Assembly: GCF_946481155.1 (NCBI RefSeq)
Contig: NZ_CAMLMK010000085.1
Location: 1-11,553 of the forward strand
DNA from: an uncultured Flavobacterium sp.
Lineage (GTDB): Bacteria; Bacteroidota; Bacteroidia; Flavobacteriales; Flavobacteriaceae
DNA: 11,553 nucleotides
Direction: 5' to 3'
Positions 1-6,936 of this stretch are shown in pieces. The first letter of the stretch is position 1. The number at the start of each line of letters is the position of its first letter. The position numbers were made by a program, and so were the translations under genes. The notes below the pieces were generated by a model. That model did no database searches and was not told the DNA's origin. It worked only from the letters and a program-made list of their open reading frames with translations.

Positions 1-398
1 AAAAAATCATTCAGGACCGAACAATTTATGAAGATGCGCACATTTTCGCCCCCAACCTTCACACCATGGGACTGATGAGCAACCGCGATTTTGAAAATTA
101 TTCTTCGCTTTTTGAACTGATGGAAAATCTTGTGGGTTCGCCTGATTTATTGATTTATTTGCGAAGCTCGATTCCTAATCTTGTAGACCAGATTCACAAG
201 CGCGGCCGCGAATACGAAAACACAATTTCAATTGATTACCTGAGCCGATTAAACGAGCGTTACGAAGCGTGGGCACAAACCTACAACAAGGGAAAATTGT
301 TGATTATCGACGTAGACCACATCGATTTTGTAAACAAACCGGAAGATTTAGGGAACGTAATCAACCGGATTGACGCCGAAATAAACGGATTATTTTAG
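1..398 (+). CDS. Deoxynucleoside kinase, C-terminal part (5' end outside window)
   Basis: This is the 3' part of a gene for a deoxynucleoside kinase, which phosphorylates deoxynucleosides with ATP in the nucleotide salvage pathway in the cytoplasm. The frame is open from base 3, so the ATG at 66 is internal; about 131 residues are visible, and the family usually has about 200, so the N-terminal P-loop part lies outside the window. Visible hallmarks are the catalytic-arginine motif DRT near the start (bases 15-23; more often D/ERS in the family), the lid-like arginine motif RGREYE (201-218), and a C-terminal strand LLIIDVD. Which deoxynucleoside it prefers cannot be read from this part. The gene converges on the beta-mannosidase gene, with only 34 bases between stop codons. 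Confidence 0.88.
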   Translation, partial: KIIQDRTIYEDAHIFAPNLHTMGLMSNRDFENYSSLFELMENLVGSPDLLIYLRSSIPNLVDQIHKRGREYENTISIDYLSRLNERYEAWAQTYNKGKLLIIDVDHIDFVNKPEDLGNVINRIDAEINGLF

Positions 399-400
399 AT

Positions 401-432
401 AAAAAAGCCTCGAAGATTGTGAGGCTTTTGTT
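401..432. terminator. Bidirectional rho-independent terminator between convergent genes
   Basis: A nine-pair stem (403-411 with 421-429, AAAAGCCTC/GAGGCTTTT) encloses a nine-base loop. On the plus strand the stem runs into T-rich sequence at 426-434; on the minus strand it ends in six T's (complement of 401-406). It lies three bases after the kinase stop and just beyond the beta-mannosidase stop, so one hairpin can end transcription from both sides. Confidence 0.85.
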
Positions 433-2910
433 TTATTGAATCGTATCGAACAGCGATTTTACTCTAATTTCTTTTACCGGCTTTACTGTCTTAATAATCT
501 TTTTTTCTCCGGGCAGTAAATCAAAATAATTGTCAGTAAAATGATTGTTATTTTCAGAAGAGATAAAAACATTTTTAGATAAAACATCAGTAGCAACTTC
601 AATTGTGTTTTCATCCAGATTCCTAATGGTGATTTTAGGCTTTTTTAATTCCAGATCTTTTGGTTTTTCGAAATAGAAAAGTGCTGATTTTACTTCAGAA
701 TCCGAAAAAACAACTTTTACGGAAAGGACTATTTGCTTGTAATTAAACTCCTCAAATTCTTTTTTGCCAATCGAAAAATACATTTTACCGGAATTGGCTT
801 CCACATTAATTTCCGAAGTGGAATGCCACAAAAGCTGTCCGTCAAAATTCAGTAGCTGCACTTGCAGTTGTCCATTCTTCGAAAACAATTCATCATTTAT
901 AACATAGATTTTATACTGATTTTCTTCCTCATTAACTGAAATAAGGATATTCTCAAAACTTCGTTTCACCTGATAATGAAAGGCTTTCCAGTTCCCCAAA
1001 TAATCCACCGAGCTCCATGAGGTGACCGGCCAGCAATCATTCAACTGCCAATACAGTGTCCCCATGCAATAGGGTTTTGCCCCGCGATGTGCTTCTATAG
1101 CAGTTTTCATCCCTTCTGCCTGCAATAATTGAGAAACATAAACGTAATCCTCAAATTTTGACGGGGTTTTATAATCGCGTTCCATATACGTTTGAATCGT
1201 CTGATACCCCGTCGGATGTTTTTGATGGTTTTTTATCGCTTCCGATTGCAAATTCAAATCGGCGTCATGGGCAAATGACTTGAAAGTTTCAGGATTTGGC
1301 ATTCCCTGAAAACCGTATTCGCTCATAAAACGTCCCACTTTTTTCTTGTACACATCAAAAGGCTCCATGCCCCACCAAACGCCCCAATAATGCGAGTCGC
1401 CCTGCAATAAGCTTTCTTTCCTCCCCCAACCGATCGAAGGCGAAGAAGGCCAGTAAATGTTCTTTTCTTTGGCCAGTAAACTGTCGAGCGTATTCGGAAT
1501 TAATTCGTGGAATACTTTCTTATAGTCGTTCCAGATTTTAGTGGAATCCGCCTTGGAATAGTTGTATTGCTTTTGCCAGCCCCAATTGTGCCAGCCTTCA
1601 TCGTTTTCATTATTGCCACACCACAGTGCAAGACTCGGATGATTCTGTAAGCGATTTACATTGTCGATGACTTCCTGTTTTACATTCTCAAGAAAAGGTT
1701 TGTCGCCCGGATACATTGCACAGGCGAACATGAAATCCTGCCAAACCAGAATACCGTTCTTATCGCATTCGTTATAGAAAGCATCGTCGGCATAGACACC
1801 CCCGCCCCAAACGCGCAACATGTTCATATTGGCATCGACAGCATTTTTTACAACATTTTTATAAACGGAATCATTTGCTCTCGGCAGAAAACTGTCCGGC
1901 GGAATATAATTGGCGCCTTTCATAAAAACGGGAATCCCGTTAAGTTTGAAATAAAAACTTTTTCCAACCTGATCTTTTTCCTGAACCAATTCGATGGTTC
2001 GCAATCCGATATTAAAATCTTTCTGATCCAAAATCTTATTCTTTTTATCAGATAAAGAAATTGAAAACGGATACAAATGTGCCTCCCCTAAACCATTGGT
2101 CCACCAACGCTTCGGGTTTTGGATGACATAATTAAATTTTAACTGGTTATTCCCTTTTTTAAGCAAATAAGTTTCCGATTTATTGTTGACTTTTAATTGA
2201 TAGCTGCCTGCTTTATGACAATTTACATCCGCTACAAAAATTAATTGCGCCTCCTTATCGGAAAGGGCTTTTTGCTCAAATTTTACATTCGCCAGTTTCG
2301 CTGAATTCCAGAAATGGAGTTGTATTTTTTTCCAAATCCCCGCTGTTACAAATCGTGGGCCCCAATCCCAACCGTATTGGTACTGGGCTTTTCGCGTAAA
2401 TATTTTTTCATCACCGGGTAAAGTGAAAGCTAGTTTTTTTGCTTCGGATTTTCCCTGATTTACCGCCGATTTAAAAACAATATGTAGTTTATTTTCACCA
2501 ACTTTCAATTGTTTTCTGACCTCGATTTTCCAGGTTCGGAACATATTATCGGCTACCAGAATCTTTTTTTGATTCAGAAAAACTTCGGCATAAGTGTCCA
2601 AGCCGTCAAATTGAAGTTCGATGTTTTCAGATTGTAATTCTTTCGAAGAAACTGTGAAGGTGGTTTCGTATTCCCAATCTTCATTTTCAATCCATTGCAG
2701 CTGTTTTTCATTCGTCCCGAAAAACGGATCCGGAATCATTTTATTGGCGTATAAATCCGTGTGAACCGCTCCGGGTACTGAAGCCTGAAGCCAATTACCC
2801 TCGTCTTTTTTTCTGAAGCGCCAATTTTCTTTTCCTAAATCGGTATGGGAATTTTGCGCCGAAACGATATTCAGAAAGAAAAACAGCACTACCTTCAGGA
2901 GATTTCTCAT
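433..2910 (-). CDS. Beta-mannosidase, glycoside hydrolase family 2, exported
   Basis: This 825-residue protein is predicted to release terminal beta-linked mannose, including the core mannose of N-glycans, in the periplasm. Residues 1-18 form a typical signal peptide (charged start, hydrophobic run, VSA then Q) without a lipobox cysteine. The order is a sugar-binding jelly-roll domain (about 25-200), an immunoglobulin-like domain (about 200-305), a TIM-barrel catalytic domain (about 306-660) and C-terminal beta-sandwich domains. Family landmarks are FMKGANYIPPDSFLPR (329-344), WCGNNE with the acid/base Glu435, SEYG with the nucleophile Glu531, and YWQLNDCWP (620-628). The roughly 95-residue gap between the two glutamates fits known GH2 mannosidases. 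Its ATG overlaps the cutC stop (TAATG), implying translational coupling. It is the last gene of the operon. Substrate preference between N-glycan and plant mannan oligosaccharides is inferred from context. Confidence 0.93.
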   Translation of the reverse strand: MRNLLKVVLFFFLNIVSAQNSHTDLGKENWRFRKKDEGNWLQASVPGAVHTDLYANKMIPDPFFGTNEKQLQWIENEDWEYETTFTVSSKELQSENIELQFDGLDTYAEVFLNQKKILVADNMFRTWKIEVRKQLKVGENKLHIVFKSAVNQGKSEAKKLAFTLPGDEKIFTRKAQYQYGWDWGPRFVTAGIWKKIQLHFWNSAKLANVKFEQKALSDKEAQLIFVADVNCHKAGSYQLKVNNKSETYLLKKGNNQLKFNYVIQNPKRWWTNGLGEAHLYPFSISLSDKKNKILDQKDFNIGLRTIELVQEKDQVGKSFYFKLNGIPVFMKGANYIPPDSFLPRANDSVYKNVVKNAVDANMNMLRVWGGGVYADDAFYNECDKNGILVWQDFMFACAMYPGDKPFLENVKQEVIDNVNRLQNHPSLALWCGNNENDEGWHNWGWQKQYNYSKADSTKIWNDYKKVFHELIPNTLDSLLAKEKNIYWPSSPSIGWGRKESLLQGDSHYWGVWWGMEPFDVYKKKVGRFMSEYGFQGMPNPETFKSFAHDADLNLQSEAIKNHQKHPTGYQTIQTYMERDYKTPSKFEDYVYVSQLLQAEGMKTAIEAHRGAKPYCMGTLYWQLNDCWPVTSWSSVDYLGNWKAFHYQVKRSFENILISVNEEENQYKIYVINDELFSKNGQLQVQLLNFDGQLLWHSTSEINVEANSGKMYFSIGKKEFEEFNYKQIVLSVKVVFSDSEVKSALFYFEKPKDLELKKPKITIRNLDENTIEVATDVLSKNVFISSENNNHFTDNYFDLLPGEKKIIKTVKPVKEIRVKSLFDTIQ

Positions 2911-3578
2911 TAACCCAAATTTGATTTTAGCGCTTTTACCTCATCGATATTGGCGGTATCACCTCCGTCGACAATAGCGGAAGAATGATAAAATACTGCT
3001 TTTGTTTTTTCCTTTATGGCTTCAATATTCGTGGACCGTAATCCTCCTCCGGGCATGATTGTGATTCTGTTCGCGGCTTTTTCAACCAATTCCTTCAAAT
3101 CATCAATTCCTCTTGTAACATTGGGCTTTGCGCCGGAAGTCAGAATCGTCGTAAACCCGCAATTAATCACATCTTCCAAAGCCTGTGAAACATCTGAGAC
3201 GACATCAAAAGCACGATGGAATGTACAGGGAAGCGGTTTCGCCAAAGCCACCAGTTCGGAATTCCACTCCACATTGACCGATTTATCGTCGTTCAGCATC
3301 CCGAAGACAAATCCGTTCACACCTAGTTTTTTAAATTCGAGCAATTCCTCTTTCATCTGGAGAAATTCGTGTGCTGAATAGACAAAATTCCCTCCGCGTG
3401 GGCGAATCATCACGTACAAATCGACATGCAATTGTTCGCGTACTTGTTTTGTTGTTTCAAAATCGGGCGTTGTTCCGCCCTCATAAATCTCGTCGCAAAG
3501 TTCTACCCTGTCGGCTCCTCCCTGTTGTGCAATAAGTGCCGATTCCGGGTTAAAACAGGCTATTTCAAGCTTTTCCAT
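2910..3578 (-). CDS. cutC: CutC family protein (TIM barrel, historically 'copper homeostasis')
   Basis: The 222-residue product belongs to the CutC family and has no signal peptide, so it should be cytoplasmic. Recognisable family motifs in order are GGADRVELC (20-28), EGGTTP (33-38), MIRPRGG (57-63), TFHRAFD (119-125), ILTSG (145-149), MPGGG (175-179) and HSS (198-200), as expected of the whole single-domain TIM barrel; it is somewhat shorter than the E. coli protein (about 248). The family name comes from a copper-sensitivity phenotype in E. coli, later attributed to the small RNA MicL encoded at the 3' end of cutC, so the biochemical role is unsettled. Cysteines are at 8, 28, 118 and 140. 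It overlaps both neighbours by one base (TAATG on each side) inside an operon of N-glycan-core hydrolases, which suggests a role linked to sugar or glycoconjugate metabolism rather than to metal. Confidence 0.92.
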   Translation of the reverse strand: MEKLEIACFNPESALIAQQGGADRVELCDEIYEGGTTPDFETTKQVREQLHVDLYVMIRPRGGNFVYSAHEFLQMKEELLEFKKLGVNGFVFGMLNDDKSVNVEWNSELVALAKPLPCTFHRAFDVVSDVSQALEDVINCGFTTILTSGAKPNVTRGIDDLKELVEKAANRITIMPGGGLRSTNIEAIKEKTKAVFYHSSAIVDGGDTANIDEVKALKSNLG

Positions 3579-4573
3579 TATTTTAAAAAGTAATCTGAAT
3601 CAATTAATCTGTTTCCCGAATCATCATGTTTCGCGTAATTGAATCCGCCCTGAACACAATACGCTCCACATTGCCCTTTTTTGTTTAGGGCGATGAATCC
3701 CACCTGAATGTCTTTCAGGTTTTTGTTTCGGTTTTTGGTTAGTTTTACGATTCGCATCACTGCTTCTTCACAGGCTTTCTGCGGTGATTTTCCCTGACGC
3801 ATTAATTCGACTACCAGATGACAGCCCGCAATTCGAATTACTTCTTCCCCATGTCCCGTTGCAGTTGCCGCTCCGATTTCGTTATCGACATACAATCCCG
3901 CCCCGATTATTGGTGAATCACCCACGCGCCCGTGCATTTTATAGGCCATTCCACTGGTAGTACATGCTCCGGAAAGATTTCCATGCTCATCCAAGGCAAT
4001 CATCCCAATGGTGTCGTGGTTTTCGATATTGGCAACCGGTTTATAATTACTGGTTTTCAGCCATTCTTTCCATTCTTTCTCGGAAGCTTCCACTAAAAGA
4101 TTTTCTTTTTTATGGCCTTGTGCCAATGCAAATTGCAAAGCGCCTTCGCCTACCAACATTACGTGCGGCGTTTTTTCCATCACGGCGCGTGCCACGGTAA
4201 TAGGATGTTTAATATGTTCGAGGCAAGCAACAGAACCTATATTCGAAAACTCGTCCATGATACAAGCGTCTAACGTCACGCGGCCATCGCGATCCGGTCG
4301 TCCGCCGTAACCAACACTTCTTTCATTGGGATCAGCTTCGGGAATACGCACGCCCGCCTCCACGGCATCTAGTGCACGGCCTTTATTTTTCAGGACTTTC
4401 CAGGCGGCTTCGTTGGCCGGGATTCCGAAATTCCAGGTGGAAAGGACAATAGGTTTCTTTACATTCCCCGATGGCTGGTTTTCTTCGTTTTCTGCTCTTT
4501 CACGGAATGCACTCAATGCTACTGCTACGGAAGCAAGAGCTGTTGTCTTAATAAAACTTCTGCGATTTGCCAT
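3578..4573 (-). CDS. N4-(beta-N-acetylglucosaminyl)-L-asparaginase (glycosylasparaginase), Tat-exported
   Basis: This 331-residue Ntn-hydrolase cleaves the GlcNAc-asparagine bond, the last step in taking apart N-linked glycopeptides once the peptide is removed. The autoproteolysis site is HDTIG (186-190): cleavage between Asp187 and Thr188 would give alpha and beta chains with Thr188 as nucleophile. Subtracting 36 aligns its key residues with the mature Flavobacterium enzyme as I remember it: Trp47 (W11), Thr188 (T152), Arg216 (R180), Asp219 (D183), Thr239 and Gly240 (T203, G204). All are present, so it should be active. The N-terminus reads NRRSFIKT followed by a mild hydrophobic stretch, a twin-arginine signal, suggesting export of the folded protein to the periplasm. 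It lies 10 bases after the GH20 gene and overlaps cutC by one base. Confidence 0.94.
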   Translation of the reverse strand: MANRRSFIKTTALASVAVALSAFRERAENEENQPSGNVKKPIVLSTWNFGIPANEAAWKVLKNKGRALDAVEAGVRIPEADPNERSVGYGGRPDRDGRVTLDACIMDEFSNIGSVACLEHIKHPITVARAVMEKTPHVMLVGEGALQFALAQGHKKENLLVEASEKEWKEWLKTSNYKPVANIENHDTIGMIALDEHGNLSGACTTSGMAYKMHGRVGDSPIIGAGLYVDNEIGAATATGHGEEVIRIAGCHLVVELMRQGKSPQKACEEAVMRIVKLTKNRNKNLKDIQVGFIALNKKGQCGAYCVQGGFNYAKHDDSGNRLIDSDYFLK

Positions 4574-4583
4574 AATTTATCTT

Positions 4584-6851
4584 TTATTCTACCATAATTT
4601 CATCTACAAAAAGCCAGGAATTGGATCCTGCTCCCGGTTTTCCGTCAGGGATTTTGCCGGCATTTTCTGCGATGACTTTTATATATTTTGCTTTTTGTTT
4701 TTCGAATTTCATCTCTACAATGCCTTTCATCTGAATGATTTCTTCAGCCGATACTTTTTTTACGGTTTGGAAATCCTTGCCATTTTTGGAAGTCAGTACC
4801 TCAACGCTTTTCGGATAATGAATCCAGCTTCCGTCATTCGTCATTACATCAATAGTTACTTTGGAAACACATTCTTTCTTTTTCAAATCGATAGTAGCCT
4901 CCAAATCTTTTCCCCAGAATCCAATCCAGTCACGGCCATACTTTTCGATATTCCCCCGCATGCCGTCAACTAAAGTAAATGCTCCGCCGATGCCATAATT
5001 CTCATGCGGCTCATGTGTCAGGCTGATCTTGTCTCCGGTAGATTTTGTAATGTAAAAAGGTTGTTCGATGACGGCACTTTTCTGTTTGTCATTATCAAAG
5101 TACGCCGCTTTTATAGTCTGATTTTTGGTTACCGAAATTGGTTCGCTGTAAACTTTTGAGTTATGTGTCGGATTACTTCCATCTGTGGTATAATGAATTC
5201 CGTTGTTGGCTGATTTTAGGCTGAAAGCAACGCCATTCCCTTTGTCGGACGGACCCACTTTTGAAGTAACTTCGAAAATTGCACGACTGTAATTGATTCC
5301 TTTTTTATCATAGACCGAAAAATGCTGCATCAGTCGGTTTTGAAAGTCTTTGTATTTTGCAGCATCTGAAGTTCCCCAAACCACTTCGGCTAAAGCGGCC
5401 ATTCGGGGCATAATCATGTATTCAACATGTTCTGGAGTTGCCATATATTCGGTCCAGACATTGCCTTGGGCTCCTAAAATATACTTTGCTTCGTCCTGGG
5501 AAAGTGCTGCCGGTGTCGGTTCGAAGGAATATACTTTTTCTACTGTGGTGTAGCCTCCTATTGCAACAGGCTCGTTCTTTGGCTCGCCCTGATAATGATC
5601 GAAATAACAATGCGAACCCGGTGTCATGACTACGTTGTGTTTCTGTTTTGCCGCCGCAATCCCGCCTTCGGTACCGCGCCAGCTCATTACGGCTGCATTT
5701 GGGGCTAAACCACCTTCCAGGATTTCATCCCAACCTATGATTTGCCTTCCTTTTGCATTCAGGAATTTCTCTATACGTTTTATAAAATAGCTTTGAAGCT
5801 CGTGTTCATCTTTAAGCCCTTCTTTTTTTATCAAAGCCTGGCAATGCGCACAGCTTTTCCATCTTGTTTTCGGGCTTTCATCTCCTCCGATATGAATGTA
5901 TTTTGAAGGGAATAACTCTAAAACTTCCGTCAGGACATTTTGTAAAAATTCGAAGGTCGCTTCTTTCGGGCAATACACATCATCGAGAACACCCCATTGC
6001 ATGGCCACTTCAAACGGTCCGCCGGTACAGGACAATTCTGGGTAAGCAGCCAGAGCCGCCTGAGAATGTCCGGGCATTTCGATTTCGGGAACAATGGTGA
6101 TGTGTCGTTCTTTGGCGTAGGCCACAATTTCCTTAATCTCTTCCTGGGTGTAAAATCCGCCGTAGCGTTTATCATCAAATTTCTGATCGTTGTAATGTCC
6201 GACCATAGAGCCTTTCCGCCAGGCACCAATCTCGGTCAGTTTCGGATATTTTTTGATTTCGATGCGCCATCCCTGGTCTTCGGTTAAGTGCCAATGGAAG
6301 GTATTCATTTTGTACATGGCCAAATAATCGATGTATTTTTTGATAAATTCTTTCGGAAAGAAATGACGTCCGACATCGAGATGCATGCCTCGCCATACAT
6401 ATTTAGGTTCGTCGTTGATTTCCACGCAGGGAATTTTCAGTACGGCTGAATTTTCAACAGGAAGTAATTGCTGTAACGTTTGAAAAGCGTAAAACACTCC
6501 CATGTTGCCTTTGGCGTTGATCAGAATCTGGGAATTAGTTACGTTTAACTGGTAAGCTCCTGAAGTGATATCCTTTTCATCTCCCACCTGAATCATAATC
6601 GTGTTGAGCGGACTTTTGGAATTGTCAGTTGTAATCAAGTCGTAGCCGTAATTGGTTTTCAAAAACTGATTAAACAATTTTATTTCGTTGTTGCTTTGGT
6701 GTTTGTCAACAAGAATAAGCGTTCCTTTGTTTAGGATAAAGCTTCCTTCTTTATTTATGAGCTCTTTAGGCTGGGGAATTAAAGGCAATGCATTTTGGGC
6801 AAAACCGACGTTTACCGCAAGAAGTAGGAAAAAAGCAAAAATTCTGGGCAT
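4584..6851 (-). CDS. Beta-N-acetylhexosaminidase, GH20, with C-terminal discoidin-like domain, exported
   Basis: This 755-residue enzyme removes terminal beta-linked GlcNAc or GalNAc by substrate-assisted catalysis. A signal peptide spans residues 1-18 (ending GFA before Q19), with no lipobox. Then come a GH20 N-terminal domain (about 20-150), the catalytic barrel (about 151-500) with RGMHLDVGRHF (154-164), HWHLTEDQGWR (186-196), EIEMPGH (256-262) and the catalytic pair Asp324-Glu325 in HIGGDE, and a tryptophan-rich end of the active site (GNVWTEY, 463-469). After that lies a chitobiase C-terminal-type beta-sandwich (about 535-600, HYTTDGSNPT) and an F5/8 type C (discoidin-like) domain (about 615-755). 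It is the first gene of the operon, following a candidate promoter. Chitin oligosaccharides or peptidoglycan fragments are alternative substrates, but the linked glycosylasparaginase and beta-mannosidase favour glycoprotein glycans. Confidence 0.95.
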   Translation of the reverse strand: MPRIFAFFLLLAVNVGFAQNALPLIPQPKELINKEGSFILNKGTLILVDKHQSNNEIKLFNQFLKTNYGYDLITTDNSKSPLNTIMIQVGDEKDITSGAYQLNVTNSQILINAKGNMGVFYAFQTLQQLLPVENSAVLKIPCVEINDEPKYVWRGMHLDVGRHFFPKEFIKKYIDYLAMYKMNTFHWHLTEDQGWRIEIKKYPKLTEIGAWRKGSMVGHYNDQKFDDKRYGGFYTQEEIKEIVAYAKERHITIVPEIEMPGHSQAALAAYPELSCTGGPFEVAMQWGVLDDVYCPKEATFEFLQNVLTEVLELFPSKYIHIGGDESPKTRWKSCAHCQALIKKEGLKDEHELQSYFIKRIEKFLNAKGRQIIGWDEILEGGLAPNAAVMSWRGTEGGIAAAKQKHNVVMTPGSHCYFDHYQGEPKNEPVAIGGYTTVEKVYSFEPTPAALSQDEAKYILGAQGNVWTEYMATPEHVEYMIMPRMAALAEVVWGTSDAAKYKDFQNRLMQHFSVYDKKGINYSRAIFEVTSKVGPSDKGNGVAFSLKSANNGIHYTTDGSNPTHNSKVYSEPISVTKNQTIKAAYFDNDKQKSAVIEQPFYITKSTGDKISLTHEPHENYGIGGAFTLVDGMRGNIEKYGRDWIGFWGKDLEATIDLKKKECVSKVTIDVMTNDGSWIHYPKSVEVLTSKNGKDFQTVKKVSAEEIIQMKGIVEMKFEKQKAKYIKVIAENAGKIPDGKPGAGSNSWLFVDEIMVE

Positions 6852-6873
6852 TTTAATTGTGTTGTTGTTTCGC

Positions 6874-6904
6874 TAAAATTAGTAAAATAAAAAAGTCCCA
6901 CAAA
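6874..6904 (-). promoter_or_regulatory. Candidate promoter of the GH20 operon
   Basis: On the minus strand a TTTG (6901-6904) is followed after 19 bases by TAATTTTA (6874-6881), seven of eight positions of the Bacteroidota -7 element TAnnTTTG. The start codon at 6851 would leave a leader of roughly 15-20 bases. The -33 element sits inside the terminator hairpin of hppA, which is the weak point of this call; the spacing and short leader support it. Confidence 0.4.
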
Positions 6905-6917
6905 TTGTGGGACTTTT
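6891..6917 (-). terminator. Rho-independent terminator of hppA
   Basis: A perfect 27-base inverted repeat (AAAAGTCCCACAA, central base 6904, then its complement) starts 20 bases after the hppA stop codon in the direction of transcription. Its distal arm runs into T-rich sequence on the minus strand (TTTT then TTATTTTA, complement of 6883-6894). The hairpin separates hppA from the GH20 operon. Confidence 0.85.
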
Positions 6918-6936
6918 ATTTATCGTCATTGAACGT

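Larger units (their letters stand above)
433..6851 (-). other. Predicted operon: GH20 hexosaminidase, glycosylasparaginase, CutC, beta-mannosidase
   Basis: Four minus-strand genes are packed without room for internal promoters: a 10-base gap separates the first two, and one-base TAATG overlaps join the asparaginase, cutC and mannosidase genes. A terminator lies upstream (6891-6917, ending hppA) and another downstream (401-432), which delimits the unit. The three hydrolases fit the three innermost bonds of an N-glycan linked to asparagine. No SusC/SusD pair, sulfatase, transporter or regulator gene is present next to it, so this is not a classical polysaccharide utilization locus within the visible range. 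Co-transcription is inferred from spacing only. Confidence 0.8.

Noticed and set aside
66..398. Small independent gene starting at the ATG at base 66
   Set aside because: The same frame is open to the window start and encodes kinase sequence upstream, including the DRT motif, so the ATG is an internal methionine.
4326..4973. 215-codon open frame on the plus strand across the start of the asparaginase gene and end of the hexosaminidase gene
   Set aside because: It lies opposite two well-supported genes, spans their junction, has low-complexity Phe/Tyr/Ser-rich content and resembles no family. It is a shadow of the real coding strand.
433..6851. Classical polysaccharide utilization locus
   Set aside because: No SusC-like TonB receptor, SusD-like lipoprotein, or hybrid two-component or anti-sigma regulator is present. 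The hydrolases have plain export signals rather than lipoprotein signals.
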